From Thermanaerovibrio acidaminovorans DSM 6589 (GTDB lineage Bacteria > Synergistota > Synergistia > Synergistales > Synergistaceae): 64,000 bases of DNA. Below, piece by piece: positions 1 to 7,481 of the stretch. Made by a program: the position numbers and the translations under genes. The notes beneath the pieces are model-generated. The model saw only the letters and a program-made list of their open reading frames with translations, was not told the DNA's origin and made no database searches. The stretch lies in assembly GCF_000024905.1 (NCBI RefSeq), contig NC_013522.1, positions 806,001-870,000 on the forward strand, given 5' to 3'. Numbering within the stretch: the stretch's first letter is position 1; each line of letters opens with the position of its first letter.

Positions 1-192
1 AAAGTCAGGCCAGAGTACGTTAAAATATGGCGGGACTGCGAGTCCTTGGGGGCCCTCGCCTGGGGGCTGTGTGGCAGCGGCAGCGGCTTCTTCGCCCTGT
101 TCTCCCACCAGGAGGGGGTGGAGAGGGCGTTTGCGGAGCTTGGCAAGCAGGATTACGTAAGGAGTCTTATCCCATTGGAGGTCTGTAGATGA
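1..192 (+). CDS. ispE: 4-diphosphocytidyl-2-C-methyl-D-erythritol kinase, C-terminal part (partial)
   Basis: The window opens inside this gene; 63 residues and the stop are visible in frame 1. The segment has the GHMP-kinase C-terminal glycine motif (GLCGSGSGFFALF), typical of IspE, which phosphorylates CDP-methylerythritol in the non-mevalonate isoprenoid pathway. Its TGA stop overlaps the purR start as ATGA. The ispE-purR order is the same as in Bacillus, which supports the call. Another GHMP kinase cannot be excluded from so short a piece. Confidence 0.75.
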   Translation, partial: KVRPEYVKIWRDCESLGALAWGLCGSGSGFFALFSHQEGVERAFAELGKQDYVRSLIPLEVCR

Positions 193-983
193 AGGGACAG
201 AGGACCGAGAGGTTGGTCAGGATAGCTTCCCGTTTCATGCTGGGTCCATCGAGGCATCTCTCGCTCACTGACCTGGCTCAGGATTTCGAGGTGTCCAAGA
301 CCGTCATAAGCGACGACATGGAGATAATCGATAAGGCCTTTTCCGACGAGATGTTGGGCGGCATAGAGGTTGATAGGGGGAGGAGCGGCGGCGCCTACTT
401 CGTCCCCCGGGTCGGGGAGGAGCTCCGTCGTCGGTGGCTTGAGCAGATCGCCCAGGTCCTGTCCAGCCCGGAGAGGTCCCTGCCCGGCGGGTTCGTTTAC
501 TACACGGACCTGATCTTCGATCCTAGGGTGGCCTCCATGTTGGGGCTCATAATGGCCTCCCGGTTCTCCAGCCTGAGGCCCGATACCATTATGACCTCGG
601 AGGTGAAGGGCATACCCATCGCCATGTTCGCCGCCCATGCGCTTGGGGTCCCCCTGTCCATATGCAGGTTCCGGAACAGGCCCAGCGATGGCCCCGCCGT
701 GGCGGTCCACTTCCCCACCGGGGCGGGGGATGTGAGGACCATGTACATGGGCACCCGGCAGATGGGCAGTAGCAAGCGGGTCCTGGTGGTTGACGACTTC
801 ATGAGGGGGGGCAGTACCGTGTCGGGTATGCTCCAGATGGCAAAGGAGTTCGGATCCCAGGTGGTGGGGGTCGGGATCTTCATCGCCGCCCAGGATCCCC
901 CAAGGAAGAGCATCCCGGAGTACAACGCCCTTCTCACCATATCGGGCATCGGGGACTCCCTCAAGATAAGGGTGAACGACTGA
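189..983 (+). CDS. purR: PurR-type purine operon repressor (phosphoribosyltransferase fold)
   Basis: This 264-residue protein has an N-terminal winged-helix part (about residues 22-50, with a recognition-helix-like DFEVSKTVISDDMEII) followed by a phosphoribosyltransferase-like domain. The PRPP-binding loop VLVVDDFMRGGST lies near residue 200. Length and architecture match Bacillus PurR, a repressor of purine genes relieved by PRPP. The start ATG overlaps the ispE stop by two bases, so the two are probably translated together. No purine biosynthesis gene is in this window, so its targets are elsewhere. The family call is firm; the regulated genes are inferred from the family. Confidence 0.93.
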   Translation: MKGQRTERLVRIASRFMLGPSRHLSLTDLAQDFEVSKTVISDDMEIIDKAFSDEMLGGIEVDRGRSGGAYFVPRVGEELRRRWLEQIAQVLSSPERSLPGGFVYYTDLIFDPRVASMLGLIMASRFSSLRPDTIMTSEVKGIPIAMFAAHALGVPLSICRFRNRPSDGPAVAVHFPTGAGDVRTMYMGTRQMGSSKRVLVVDDFMRGGSTVSGMLQMAKEFGSQVVGVGIFIAAQDPPRKSIPEYNALLTISGIGDSLKIRVND

Positions 984-1017
984 ATGCAACTTTTTGTGTG
1001 AAAATGGCGATCCCCCT

Positions 1018-1046
1018 TTGACGGATCGGGGATCATGGGGTAGAAT
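1018..1046 (+). promoter_or_regulatory. sigma-70 type promoter for the small ferredoxin gene
   Basis: TTGACG (1018-1023) and TAGAAT (1041-1046) are separated by exactly 17 bases, about 27 bases upstream of the ferredoxin start. The -35 box sits inside a 7-bp inverted repeat, GATCCCC (1009-1015) and GGGGATC (1028-1034), which could be an operator or a purR terminator arm. Seen directly; activity is inferred. Confidence 0.7.
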
Positions 1047-1072
1047 GCTTCCTCGGGAGGAGGTGGCCCCTC

Positions 1073-1252
1073 ATGATCGTCCGGATCGAGGAGGATGAGT
1101 GCATAGGCTGTGGCGTTTGCGCTCAGATCTGCCCGGAGGTCTTCGCCCTGGACGAGGAGCTTGGCAAGGCCAAGGTTCTCAATCGGGAAGGAGCGCCCTG
1201 CGTCCAGGAGGCGGCCGATAGCTGTCCGGTCAGTTGCATCAAGGTTGATTAG
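1073..1252 (+). CDS. Single-cluster [4Fe-4S] ferredoxin, Thermotoga type
   Basis: This 59-residue electron carrier has Cys10, Cys13, Cys16 and Cys51 spaced to bind one [4Fe-4S] cluster. Two further cysteines, Cys20 and Cys43, sit where Thermotoga maritima ferredoxin forms a disulfide. Overall it resembles that protein closely (ACIGCGVC-like start and an AADSCP motif). It is preceded by AGGAGG and by its own promoter, and is followed 24 bases later by a tRNA gene, so both may be co-transcribed. The low-potential electron donor or acceptor role, for example with the oxidoreductase near 26-28 kb, is inferred. Confidence 0.93.
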   Translation: MIVRIEEDECIGCGVCAQICPEVFALDEELGKAKVLNREGAPCVQEAADSCPVSCIKVD

Positions 1253-1276
1253 GGGTTGAGCCTCTCCGCATAGGAA

Positions 1277-1353
1277 GGGCCCATAGCTCAACGGGTTAGA
1301 GCCACCGGCTCATAACCGGAAGGTTCCTGGTTCGAGTCCAGGTGGGCCCACCA
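1277..1353 (+). tRNA. tRNA with CAU anticodon, probably tRNA-Ile2 (lysidine type)
   Basis: The 77-nt sequence folds as a full cloverleaf: acceptor GGGCCCA/TGGGCCC, D stem GCTC/GAGC, anticodon loop CTCATAA and T arm CCTGG-TTCGAGT-CCAGG, with an encoded CCA. The anticodon is CAU. Pairs C4-G69 and C5-G68 are the ones E. coli TilS uses to select tRNA-Ile2 rather than elongator tRNA-Met, so I favour Ile2. The first pair of the anticodon stem (27-43) is an A-A mismatch. The tRNA call is firm; the isoacceptor identity is an inference. Confidence 0.9.
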
Positions 1354-1361
1354 GCAAAGCC

Positions 1362-1385
1362 AAGCCGCCCTCGTGGCGGCTTTTT
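1362..1385 (+). terminator. Rho-independent terminator after the CAU tRNA
   Basis: AAGCCGCC (1362-1369), a five-base loop, and GGCGGCTT (1375-1382) form a strong hairpin followed by a T run. It closes the ferredoxin-tRNA unit. Confidence 0.85.
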
Positions 1386-1406
1386 CAGTATCTTGGGGGT
1401 GTTGGG

Positions 1407-2174
1407 TTGCGCCTATCTCAGGTGGTATCGTCCATAGAGGCCCGCATCCCCCCCAGCTGGGCCTACGAGTGGGATAACTGCGGCCTCCTGGTGGGGGAGA
1501 TGGGTTCCCCGGTGGAGCGGATAGGGGTGTGTCTCGATGTGGATTCCCAATCAGTTGAGTGGGCCTTGGAGAACGGATGTCAGCTTTTGGTGGCCCACCA
1601 TCCGGCCATATTCAGGCCCCTGCGGCGTATCGTGGACGACGGGGCTGGATGTCCCCTTCTCAAGGCCATAAGGGGTGGGCTCGCCGTATACGGGGCCCAC
1701 ACCAGCTGGGACGTGGCCCCCTTCGGGGCCAGCGTGGTTCTCGGGAGGTCCCTGGGTCTATCCGACATGTCCCCCATGGAGCCCCGGGGGGAGTGGGGGT
1801 TGGGAGTTGTGGGCCACTTGGAGATGGTGGACCCCGAGGTCCTTATGGTGAGGGCCAGATCCATGTGGGGTCTATCCTGGGCCTTCGTGTCCGGGGCCCA
1901 GGACATCCAGGTCTCCCGGGTGTCCATCTGTGCCGGGTCCGGTGGGGAGCTTTGGCGGCTGGCCCTCTCCCTGGGGGCCCAAATGCTCATAACCGCCGAC
2001 GTGAAGTACCACGACCTGCTGGACGCGGAGGCCGCGGGGTTGGTGATTGGGGTGGTTGACCACGGGGAGATGGAGCACGCCACCCTTGGGGACCTCAGGG
2101 ACCTTATAGAATCTGCCACCGGAGTCGAGACCCTTCTGGGGCCCCGTCGCCAGGGGCGGGTTCGTTTCGTGTAG
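1407..2174 (+). CDS. NIF3/DUF34 family dinuclear-metal protein (GTP cyclohydrolase I type 2 homologue)
   Basis: This 255-residue protein has the family's conserved metal-binding histidine and acidic segments: VAHHPAIF near residue 68, VYGAHTSWD near residue 98 and the C-terminal ADVKYHDLLDA...DHGEMEH block. The family forms hexameric rings with a dinuclear metal site; its cellular role is debated, so no reaction is claimed. In many Firmicutes it lies next to a TrmK-like methyltransferase; here it lies between a tRNA and trpS. The start is TTG, placed a few bases after GGGGGTG, and is less certain than the family. Confidence 0.85.
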   Translation: MRLSQVVSSIEARIPPSWAYEWDNCGLLVGEMGSPVERIGVCLDVDSQSVEWALENGCQLLVAHHPAIFRPLRRIVDDGAGCPLLKAIRGGLAVYGAHTSWDVAPFGASVVLGRSLGLSDMSPMEPRGEWGLGVVGHLEMVDPEVLMVRARSMWGLSWAFVSGAQDIQVSRVSICAGSGGELWRLALSLGAQMLITADVKYHDLLDAEAAGLVIGVVDHGEMEHATLGDLRDLIESATGVETLLGPRRQGRVRFV

Positions 2175-2227
2175 ATCAGGACAACTTACGTCCCGCGGAG
2201 GCGGGGACGACGAGAGGTGAGCCTTAG

Positions 2228-3217
2228 ATGATGGATAGGGTTTTTAGCGGCATGAGGCCTACCGGGAAGCTACACCTGGGGCATATGGCGGGGGCCCTGG
2301 CCAACTGGGTGAAGCTGCAGGAGGATCACGAGTGCTACTACTGCGTGGTGGATTGGCACGCCCTCATGTCCGATTATGCGGACAGCAGCATGCTGAGGGA
2401 CAACTGCCGGGAGATACTTCTGGACTGGCTGGCCGTCGGGTTGGACCCCGATAAGTGCACCATATTTGTGCAGTCCCACGTTAAGGAGCATGCGGAGCTG
2501 TCCCTGGCCCTCTCCATGGTGACCCCCTTGGGATGGTTGGAGAGGAACCCCACCTACAAGGACCAGATCCTTAACCTGCAGAATAAGGACCTTTCCACCT
2601 ATGCGTTCCTTGGGTATCCGGTCCTCATGGCGGCAGACATACTGCTCTACAAGGCGACGAAGGTGCCCGTGGGGGAGGATCAGTCGGCCCACTTGGAGCT
2701 GAGCCGGGAGATAGCAAGGCGCTTCAACTACTACTTTGGCGAGGTCTTCCCGGAACCCCAGGCGTTGCACACCTCCACCCCGAAGATACCCGGCACGGAC
2801 GGCAGGAAGATGAGCAAGTCCTACGGTAACTCCCTCAACATAGCGGACGAGCCTGCCGTGCTCTGGGACAAGTTGAAGACCATGATGACGGACCCCGCCA
2901 GGTACAGGCGGACGGATCCTGGGGATCCGGACAAGTGTCCCGTCTGGGATCTGCAGAAGTTCTTCAACCACGACGCGGCGGAGATGGAGGAGCTGGCCCA
3001 CGGGTGCAGGACCGCGGGGATAGGTTGCATAGACTGCAAGAAGAAGCTCTTCCGACACGTGGAGGAGGTCATGACCCCCATCCAGGAGAGGCGGCGCAGG
3101 CTTGAGGAGCACCAGGATATGCTGAACGAGATAGTTCAGGAGGGGGCCAAGAAGGCCCGGTCCACCGCCCTGGTCACCATGGAGGAAGTGTACGGCGCCG
3201 TTGGAATGCTACGCTGA
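2228..3217 (+). CDS. trpS: Tryptophan--tRNA ligase
   Basis: This 329-residue class I aminoacyl-tRNA synthetase charges tRNA-Trp. The HIGH signature appears as HLGHMAG (about residues 17-23) after SGMRPTGKL, and KMSKS lies near residue 195. The length is standard for bacterial TrpRS. The start is one of two consecutive ATG codons behind GAGAGGTGAG. The leader is only about 50 bases, too short for a T-box. The 3' end overlaps scpA by 17 bases. A TRAP homologue is encoded elsewhere in this window, but no series of closely spaced GAG/UAG triplets is seen before trpS. Confidence 0.96.
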   Translation: MMDRVFSGMRPTGKLHLGHMAGALANWVKLQEDHECYYCVVDWHALMSDYADSSMLRDNCREILLDWLAVGLDPDKCTIFVQSHVKEHAELSLALSMVTPLGWLERNPTYKDQILNLQNKDLSTYAFLGYPVLMAADILLYKATKVPVGEDQSAHLELSREIARRFNYYFGEVFPEPQALHTSTPKIPGTDGRKMSKSYGNSLNIADEPAVLWDKLKTMMTDPARYRRTDPGDPDKCPVWDLQKFFNHDAAEMEELAHGCRTAGIGCIDCKKKLFRHVEEVMTPIQERRRRLEEHQDMLNEIVQEGAKKARSTALVTMEEVYGAVGMLR

Positions 3218-3962
3218 TCTAAGAGGTGAAGGCCCTCTCAACGTAACGCTGGGGGAGTTTTCCGGCCCCCTGGACCTGCTCTGCCAGCTGGTGGAGCGGG
3301 GGAAGCTGGATGTGGCCCGCATATCCCTGGTGGAGCTTCTGGAGCGGTACGTGTCTCACCTGATGACCGTGGAGTCCGTGAGCCTAAGGGACCTGGCGGA
3401 GTTCTTTGGCTTCGTGTCCCGGATAGCCCTGTCGAAGGTTCGAAGCCTGTTCCCCTCGGTGGATCAGGAGGAGGTGTTCCCCCTTGAGGAGGATACCCTT
3501 GATGCGGAGGAGGAGTTGCGGGCGTCCTTCGTTCGGTACCGTCCCATAAGGAGGGCCGCCATCTGGCTCGAGAGGAGGCAGGCCTGGCGGGAGAGGTTTT
3601 TCACCCGGGAGGCGGAGGAGGGGCCCCTGCTCTTCGAGGCGGGGGACCTGTTCGGGTTGGCCCGGGTCTGGTGGTCCATGCTGGACCGGAACTACGATCC
3701 GGGGGATGAGGATCTCTGCGATGAGCCCCCGGTGGAGATAGACGACGGAAGGGCCCAGGAGTTCAACGTGGAGGAGATAATGGAGGAGATACTGTCCATC
3801 CTGGGGGGGCAGCCGGTGCCCTTCGGGGCCCTCCTGGGGGATCGTCCCACCCGGGGGCGAGTCATAGCCTCCATCCTGGCCCTTCTGGAGCTCTGTCGCC
3901 TGGGAAAGCTTAGAATATGTCAGAAGGGGGCCTTCGATGACATCGCATTCTGTGCCCCATAG
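3201..3962 (+). CDS. scpA: Segregation and condensation protein A (kleisin)
   Basis: This 253-residue kleisin links the SMC ATPase heads with ScpB during chromosome condensation. It has the family N-terminal motif FSGPLDLLCQLVERGKLD, acidic central segments and a C-terminal winged-helix region (PVPFGALL...RVIASILALLEL). The start is uncertain: TTG at 3201 is the only usual start codon ahead of the conserved motif and has GGAGGAAG about 12 bases upstream, giving an 11-residue extension. It overlaps trpS and scpB, so the three are probably coupled. Confidence 0.93.
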   Translation: MECYADLRGEGPLNVTLGEFSGPLDLLCQLVERGKLDVARISLVELLERYVSHLMTVESVSLRDLAEFFGFVSRIALSKVRSLFPSVDQEEVFPLEEDTLDAEEELRASFVRYRPIRRAAIWLERRQAWRERFFTREAEEGPLLFEAGDLFGLARVWWSMLDRNYDPGDEDLCDEPPVEIDDGRAQEFNVEEIMEEILSILGGQPVPFGALLGDRPTRGRVIASILALLELCRLGKLRICQKGAFDDIAFCAP

Positions 3963-4530
3963 CGGTCCCTCTAGGGTGGAGCTGGACAGGAAGGTGGAGG
4001 CCCTTCTCTTCGTGTCCCCCGCCCCGGTTGAGGAGCGGGAGATGGCCTCCTTCCTGGGGGTGTCATCTAGGGAGGTCCGGGAGGCCATAGGTCGTCTTAG
4101 GGAGCGCTACCAGTCCTGCCACGGTCTGGACCTTATACAGGTGGCGGAGGGGTGGCAGATGGTCACCGCCCATGATCTGGCGGACCTTGTGGGGGCCTTT
4201 AGGGAGGTCTCCCAGAGCCAGAGGGTGCGGCTAAGCAGGGCCGCGGTGGAGACCCTGGCGGCGGTGGCGTATCACCAGCCCATAACCAGGGCTGAGATCG
4301 AGGAGATCCGGGGGGTCCGGTGCGACCGGGTGCTGGATACCCTGCTGAGGCATGGGCTGGTTCGGGTGGCGGGAAGGAAGCGGAGCCCTGGAAACCCGTT
4401 GCTTTACAGGACCACGTCCCGGTTCATGGACGTCTTCGGCCTGTCCTCCCTGGGGGACCTGCCGTCCCTGGAGGATCTGATGGAAGAGATGGGGAACGAC
4501 GATCTGGAGGATGAGGGCCTTGAGGCTTAA
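3937..4530 (+). CDS. scpB: Segregation and condensation protein B
   Basis: This 197-residue protein has two winged-helix domains, the second with the typical ETLAAVAYHQPITRAEIEEIRG block. ScpB dimers bind ScpA and stabilise the SMC complex. The ATG start follows AGAAGGGGG with good spacing and overlaps the end of scpA by 26 bases. The scpA-scpB-pseudouridine synthase order is common in Firmicutes and relatives, which supports all three calls. Confidence 0.95.
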   Translation: MTSHSVPHSGPSRVELDRKVEALLFVSPAPVEEREMASFLGVSSREVREAIGRLRERYQSCHGLDLIQVAEGWQMVTAHDLADLVGAFREVSQSQRVRLSRAAVETLAAVAYHQPITRAEIEEIRGVRCDRVLDTLLRHGLVRVAGRKRSPGNPLLYRTTSRFMDVFGLSSLGDLPSLEDLMEEMGNDDLEDEGLEA

Positions 4531-5224
4531 CCAGTACCTGGCCCGGTGCGGATTGGGATCTAGACGTAAGGTGGAGGCCCTGATCGTGACGGGAAGGGTC
4601 AAGCTTAACGGTCTGGTGGTTTCCGATCTGGGATGCCGGGTGGAGGAGGGGGACCATGTGGAGGTGGACGGATGTTCAGTGCACCCCCTCGATAAGATCT
4701 ACATCGTGATGAACAAGCCCCGGGGCGTGGTGTGCGCCGTGGAGGACCGGCGGTATCGCACCGTGCTGGACCTCCTCCCCCCTCAGATAAGGGCCCTCCG
4801 CCCCTTCCCGGTGGGGCGGCTGGACAAGGAGAGCCAGGGGCTCCTCATCCTGACCAACGACGGGGACTTCTGCGATGCCATACTGCATCCTCGAAGGGGT
4901 ATAATAAAGACCTACGAGGTTACGGTGGACAGAGATGTCCCCTCGGAGTCGTTGGATCGGCTTAAGGGCGGGGTGTGGTCCGATGGGGAGATCTTGGAAC
5001 CCCTTATGGTTAGCCTCATGGGTCCTAGAACCGTCCGGGTGGACATCCAGGAGGGGAAGAAGCGGGAGGTCCGGCGGATGATGGCCGCACTTGGGTTCAA
5101 GGTGCTATCCCTCCTGCGGCGAAGGATAGGTAAGATGGAGCTTCGCAGGCTTAGAGCCGGGGGGATATGCCTTTTCTCCGTGGACGATATCTGGCATCAT
5201 ATCAACGTGGGTGGTATTGTATAG
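4520..5224 (+). CDS. rluB: RluB/RsuA family 23S/16S rRNA pseudouridine synthase
   Basis: The protein has an N-terminal S4 RNA-binding domain (LNQYLARCGLGSRRKVEALI) and a catalytic domain with VGRLDKESQGLLILTNDGDF, which holds the catalytic Asp of the RsuA family. It isomerises uridine in ribosomal RNA. I chose TTG 4520 (234 residues) rather than ATG 4511, because the GGAGG at 4506-4510 touches that ATG but is well spaced for the TTG, and the protein then begins like other family members. Synteny with scpAB favours RluB over RsuA; the exact target uridine cannot be read from sequence. Confidence 0.9.
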   Translation: MRLNQYLARCGLGSRRKVEALIVTGRVKLNGLVVSDLGCRVEEGDHVEVDGCSVHPLDKIYIVMNKPRGVVCAVEDRRYRTVLDLLPPQIRALRPFPVGRLDKESQGLLILTNDGDFCDAILHPRRGIIKTYEVTVDRDVPSESLDRLKGGVWSDGEILEPLMVSLMGPRTVRVDIQEGKKREVRRMMAALGFKVLSLLRRRIGKMELRRLRAGGICLFSVDDIWHHINVGGIV

Positions 5225-5285
5225 CTGGGCTTAGTTGGATCTTCGCGGAGCACCAATTACCCTGTTGTCGTTTAGGAGGGGTTAC

Positions 5286-6179
5286 ATGCAAGGGCTTGAT
5301 GATCGTACCCGGGACCTTATACAGAGGCGAGTGCTCAAGCGGGTCAGCGATATACCATCTCTGCCCCAGTTTGTGATAGATACCCTCAAGAAGCTGGACG
5401 ATCCCAAGAGCAACGCTCAGGACGTGGCGGACAAGCTTGCCAAGGACGAGGGGCTGGTGCTCCGCATCCTGAGGCTTGCCAACTCCGCTTACTACGGTTT
5501 GCCTCGCAGGATAACCAGCATCTCCGAGGCCATAGCCCTCTTGGGCTTCAAAACCGTCAAGAGCATCGTCCTAGCCGCATCGGTGTACAAGTTCATGGAC
5601 GGAGCCTTCACCGGTTACGCCCTTGACAGAGGGGAGCTGTGGCGGCATTCCCTCAGCGTGGCCTTCTCCTCCCGGCACATAGCTAAGCGCTTCAAGGACG
5701 TGGACGATGAGGAGGCCTACGTGGCTGGCATGGTTCACGACATAGGCAAGATAGTCCTTAACGATTACGTCCGGTTCGGCTACAGCATCATAGTTAAGCT
5801 GGTGGAGGAGGACCAGATGCCCTTCATGGACGCGGAGCGCCAGGTGTTGGGCTTCGATCACGCCCAGGTGGGGGGGCTCATAATGGAGCAGTGGAACCTG
5901 CCGGAGCGCTACATGATAGCCGCCCGGTATCACCACTCTCCCTGGGAGTTGCCGGACGAGCAGGCGGAGCACAGGCGCTTCCTGGACGTGATTCACGTGG
6001 CCAACTCCCTGTGTCTCATGTTGGGGGCCGGGCTTGGGGCGGATGGTCTGCAGTACAGCGTGTGGCCCGAGAGCCTTGAGCGGCTGGGCCTCTCCTCTGA
6101 CGTGGAGGTCCTCATGTCCGAGCTGGTGGACCTGATGGCCCAGGTGGACCAGGAGCTTAGCATGGAGGCCATGGAATGA
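5286..6179 (+). CDS. HDOD-domain signalling protein
   Basis: This 297-residue protein is essentially one HDOD domain, a degenerate relative of HD hydrolases found in signalling proteins. Typical features are IPSLPQFVIDTLKKLDDP at the N-terminus, LRLANSAYYGLPRRITSI in the middle, and a conserved AYVAGMVHDIGKI that keeps the His-Asp pair. No output or membrane domain is present. The ATG at 5286 has AGGAGGG five bases upstream; a more distal TTG at 5235 lacks such a site. It sits between rRNA-modification and cytidylate kinase genes, which gives no clue to its target. The function is unknown beyond the domain. Confidence 0.9.
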   Translation: MQGLDDRTRDLIQRRVLKRVSDIPSLPQFVIDTLKKLDDPKSNAQDVADKLAKDEGLVLRILRLANSAYYGLPRRITSISEAIALLGFKTVKSIVLAASVYKFMDGAFTGYALDRGELWRHSLSVAFSSRHIAKRFKDVDDEEAYVAGMVHDIGKIVLNDYVRFGYSIIVKLVEEDQMPFMDAERQVLGFDHAQVGGLIMEQWNLPERYMIAARYHHSPWELPDEQAEHRRFLDVIHVANSLCLMLGAGLGADGLQYSVWPESLERLGLSSDVEVLMSELVDLMAQVDQELSMEAME

Positions 6180-6847
6180 GCCGCCGCGGCCCGGTGGTGG
6201 TGTTGGACGGCCCCGCCGGATCCGGCAAGAGCACGGTGGCAAAGCTTCTCGCCCGGGCCCTGGGGGTCCCCCACCTGGACACGGGGGCCATATACAGGGC
6301 GGTGGCTTACCACATGGACTCCAAGGGCATCCCCCCCGAGGACTCGGAGCTCCTCCTTCGGGAGCTGGAGGTCACCCGGGTGGAGGTTTCCCAGGGCTTC
6401 GTTCGGGTCAACGGGGAGGACGTGACCCGGGAGATAAGGACCCCTCACGTGGACTCCATCGTATCCCATTACGCCGCCATCCCGGCCGTCAGGAGGGCCC
6501 TCCTTGGGCTCCAGCGGGAGCAGGCCAGGGACGGAATAGTGGCGGAGGGGCGGGACATGGCTTCCGTGGTCTTCCCCGACGCGGATGTGAAGGTCTTCCT
6601 CACCGCCTCCCCGGAGGAGCGGGCGAGGCGAAGACACCTGGAGCGTCTCTCAAAGGGAGAGGACTCGGACTACCAGCAGGTGCTTAGACAGGTGGAGGAG
6701 AGGGATCGGCTGGACTCCCAGCGGGAGTGCTCCCCGTTGAAGGTGGATGAGGGGGCCCTGGTGTTCGATACAACCGGTCTGTCGGTGGATGAGGTGGTCT
6801 TAGCCCTCGAGAAGGAGGTGCGGTCAAGACTTGTCGGAAGGGTTTAA
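6176..6847 (+). CDS. cmk: Cytidylate kinase
   Basis: This 223-residue P-loop kinase converts (d)CMP to (d)CDP. It starts with VVVLDGPAGSGKST (Walker A) and continues with the CMP-binding HLDTGAIYRAVAY and the EGRDMAS motif typical of Cmk. The length fits the family. The start ATG overlaps the upstream stop as ATGA, with GGAGG seven bases before it. The next gene, an acyltransferase, overlaps by 17 bases; a cmk-plsC pair is common in Firmicutes-like genomes. Confidence 0.96.
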   Translation: MSRRGPVVVLDGPAGSGKSTVAKLLARALGVPHLDTGAIYRAVAYHMDSKGIPPEDSELLLRELEVTRVEVSQGFVRVNGEDVTREIRTPHVDSIVSHYAAIPAVRRALLGLQREQARDGIVAEGRDMASVVFPDADVKVFLTASPEERARRRHLERLSKGEDSDYQQVLRQVEERDRLDSQRECSPLKVDEGALVFDTTGLSVDEVVLALEKEVRSRLVGRV

Positions 6848-7481
6848 CCAGAGTCGGGTCTTCTACCTGCTGGTTAAGGGCCTCTTCAAGGGGGCCCTGT
6901 CTTTGTATTTTAAAGTGAGGGTGAGGGGCCTGGAGGGCAGGGAGCTACCATCCCCCCTCATCGTGGCCTCCAATCACTGCAGCCACCTGGACCCCCCATT
7001 CATAGGGGCCTTCTTCCCTGGGCAGCTGTGCTACCTGGCCAAGGAGGAGCTCTTCCACAATCCGCTGATGGGGCTGGCCCTCAGGGGGCTTGGGGCCCTC
7101 CCGGTGGATCGGGACGACCAGCGGGGCTCCAGCGGGCCCCTGCGGCTGATGCTGAAGCTCCTCAAGGAGGGGCGTCGGGTGCTCATCTTCCCCGAGGGTA
7201 CCAGATCTCCGGATGGCAGGTTGCAACCCCTGGAGGAGGGGGTGGCCTTCCTCAGCCTCAAGGCGAGGGCGCCGGTGCTGCCAGTCTTCATTCGGGGCAC
7301 CTTCGAGGCGTTCCCCAAGGGGGCCTCGTTTCCAAGGCCAGGTAGGGTGTCCCTGAGCTTCGGAGACCTCATATGGCCCCAGGGGTTCCTCCAGGATGGA
7401 GCGCCGGAGAGGGAGGCCAGATCCCATATGCTCAAGGCCATCGGCGATTCCCTGATGGTCCTGTCGGAGGGCCATGACTGA
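6831..7481 (+). CDS. plsC: 1-acyl-sn-glycerol-3-phosphate acyltransferase
   Basis: This 216-residue membrane-associated enzyme would acylate lysophosphatidate to phosphatidate in phospholipid synthesis. It shows the family motifs NHCSHLD (the NHX4D catalytic box) near residue 46 and FPEGTRSPDG near residue 120. An N-terminal hydrophobic stretch fits membrane contact. The start is TTG behind GGAGGTG, inside the end of cmk. Alternative acyl acceptors are possible in this family. Confidence 0.9.
   Translation: MSEGFNQSRVFYLLVKGLFKGALSLYFKVRVRGLEGRELPSPLIVASNHCSHLDPPFIGAFFPGQLCYLAKEELFHNPLMGLALRGLGALPVDRDDQRGSSGPLRLMLKLLKEGRRVLIFPEGTRSPDGRLQPLEEGVAFLSLKARAPVLPVFIRGTFEAFPKGASFPRPGRVSLSFGDLIWPQGFLQDGAPEREARSHMLKAIGDSLMVLSEGHD

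Noticed and set aside
153-1291. Long minus-strand ORFs opposite purR and the ferredoxin gene
   Set aside because: They are shadows caused by high GC in third positions; their translations are proline- and glycine-rich with no family features.
2175-2227. A T-box or TRAP-binding leader upstream of trpS
   Set aside because: Only 53 bases; neither T-box features nor a series of (G/U)AG repeats is present.
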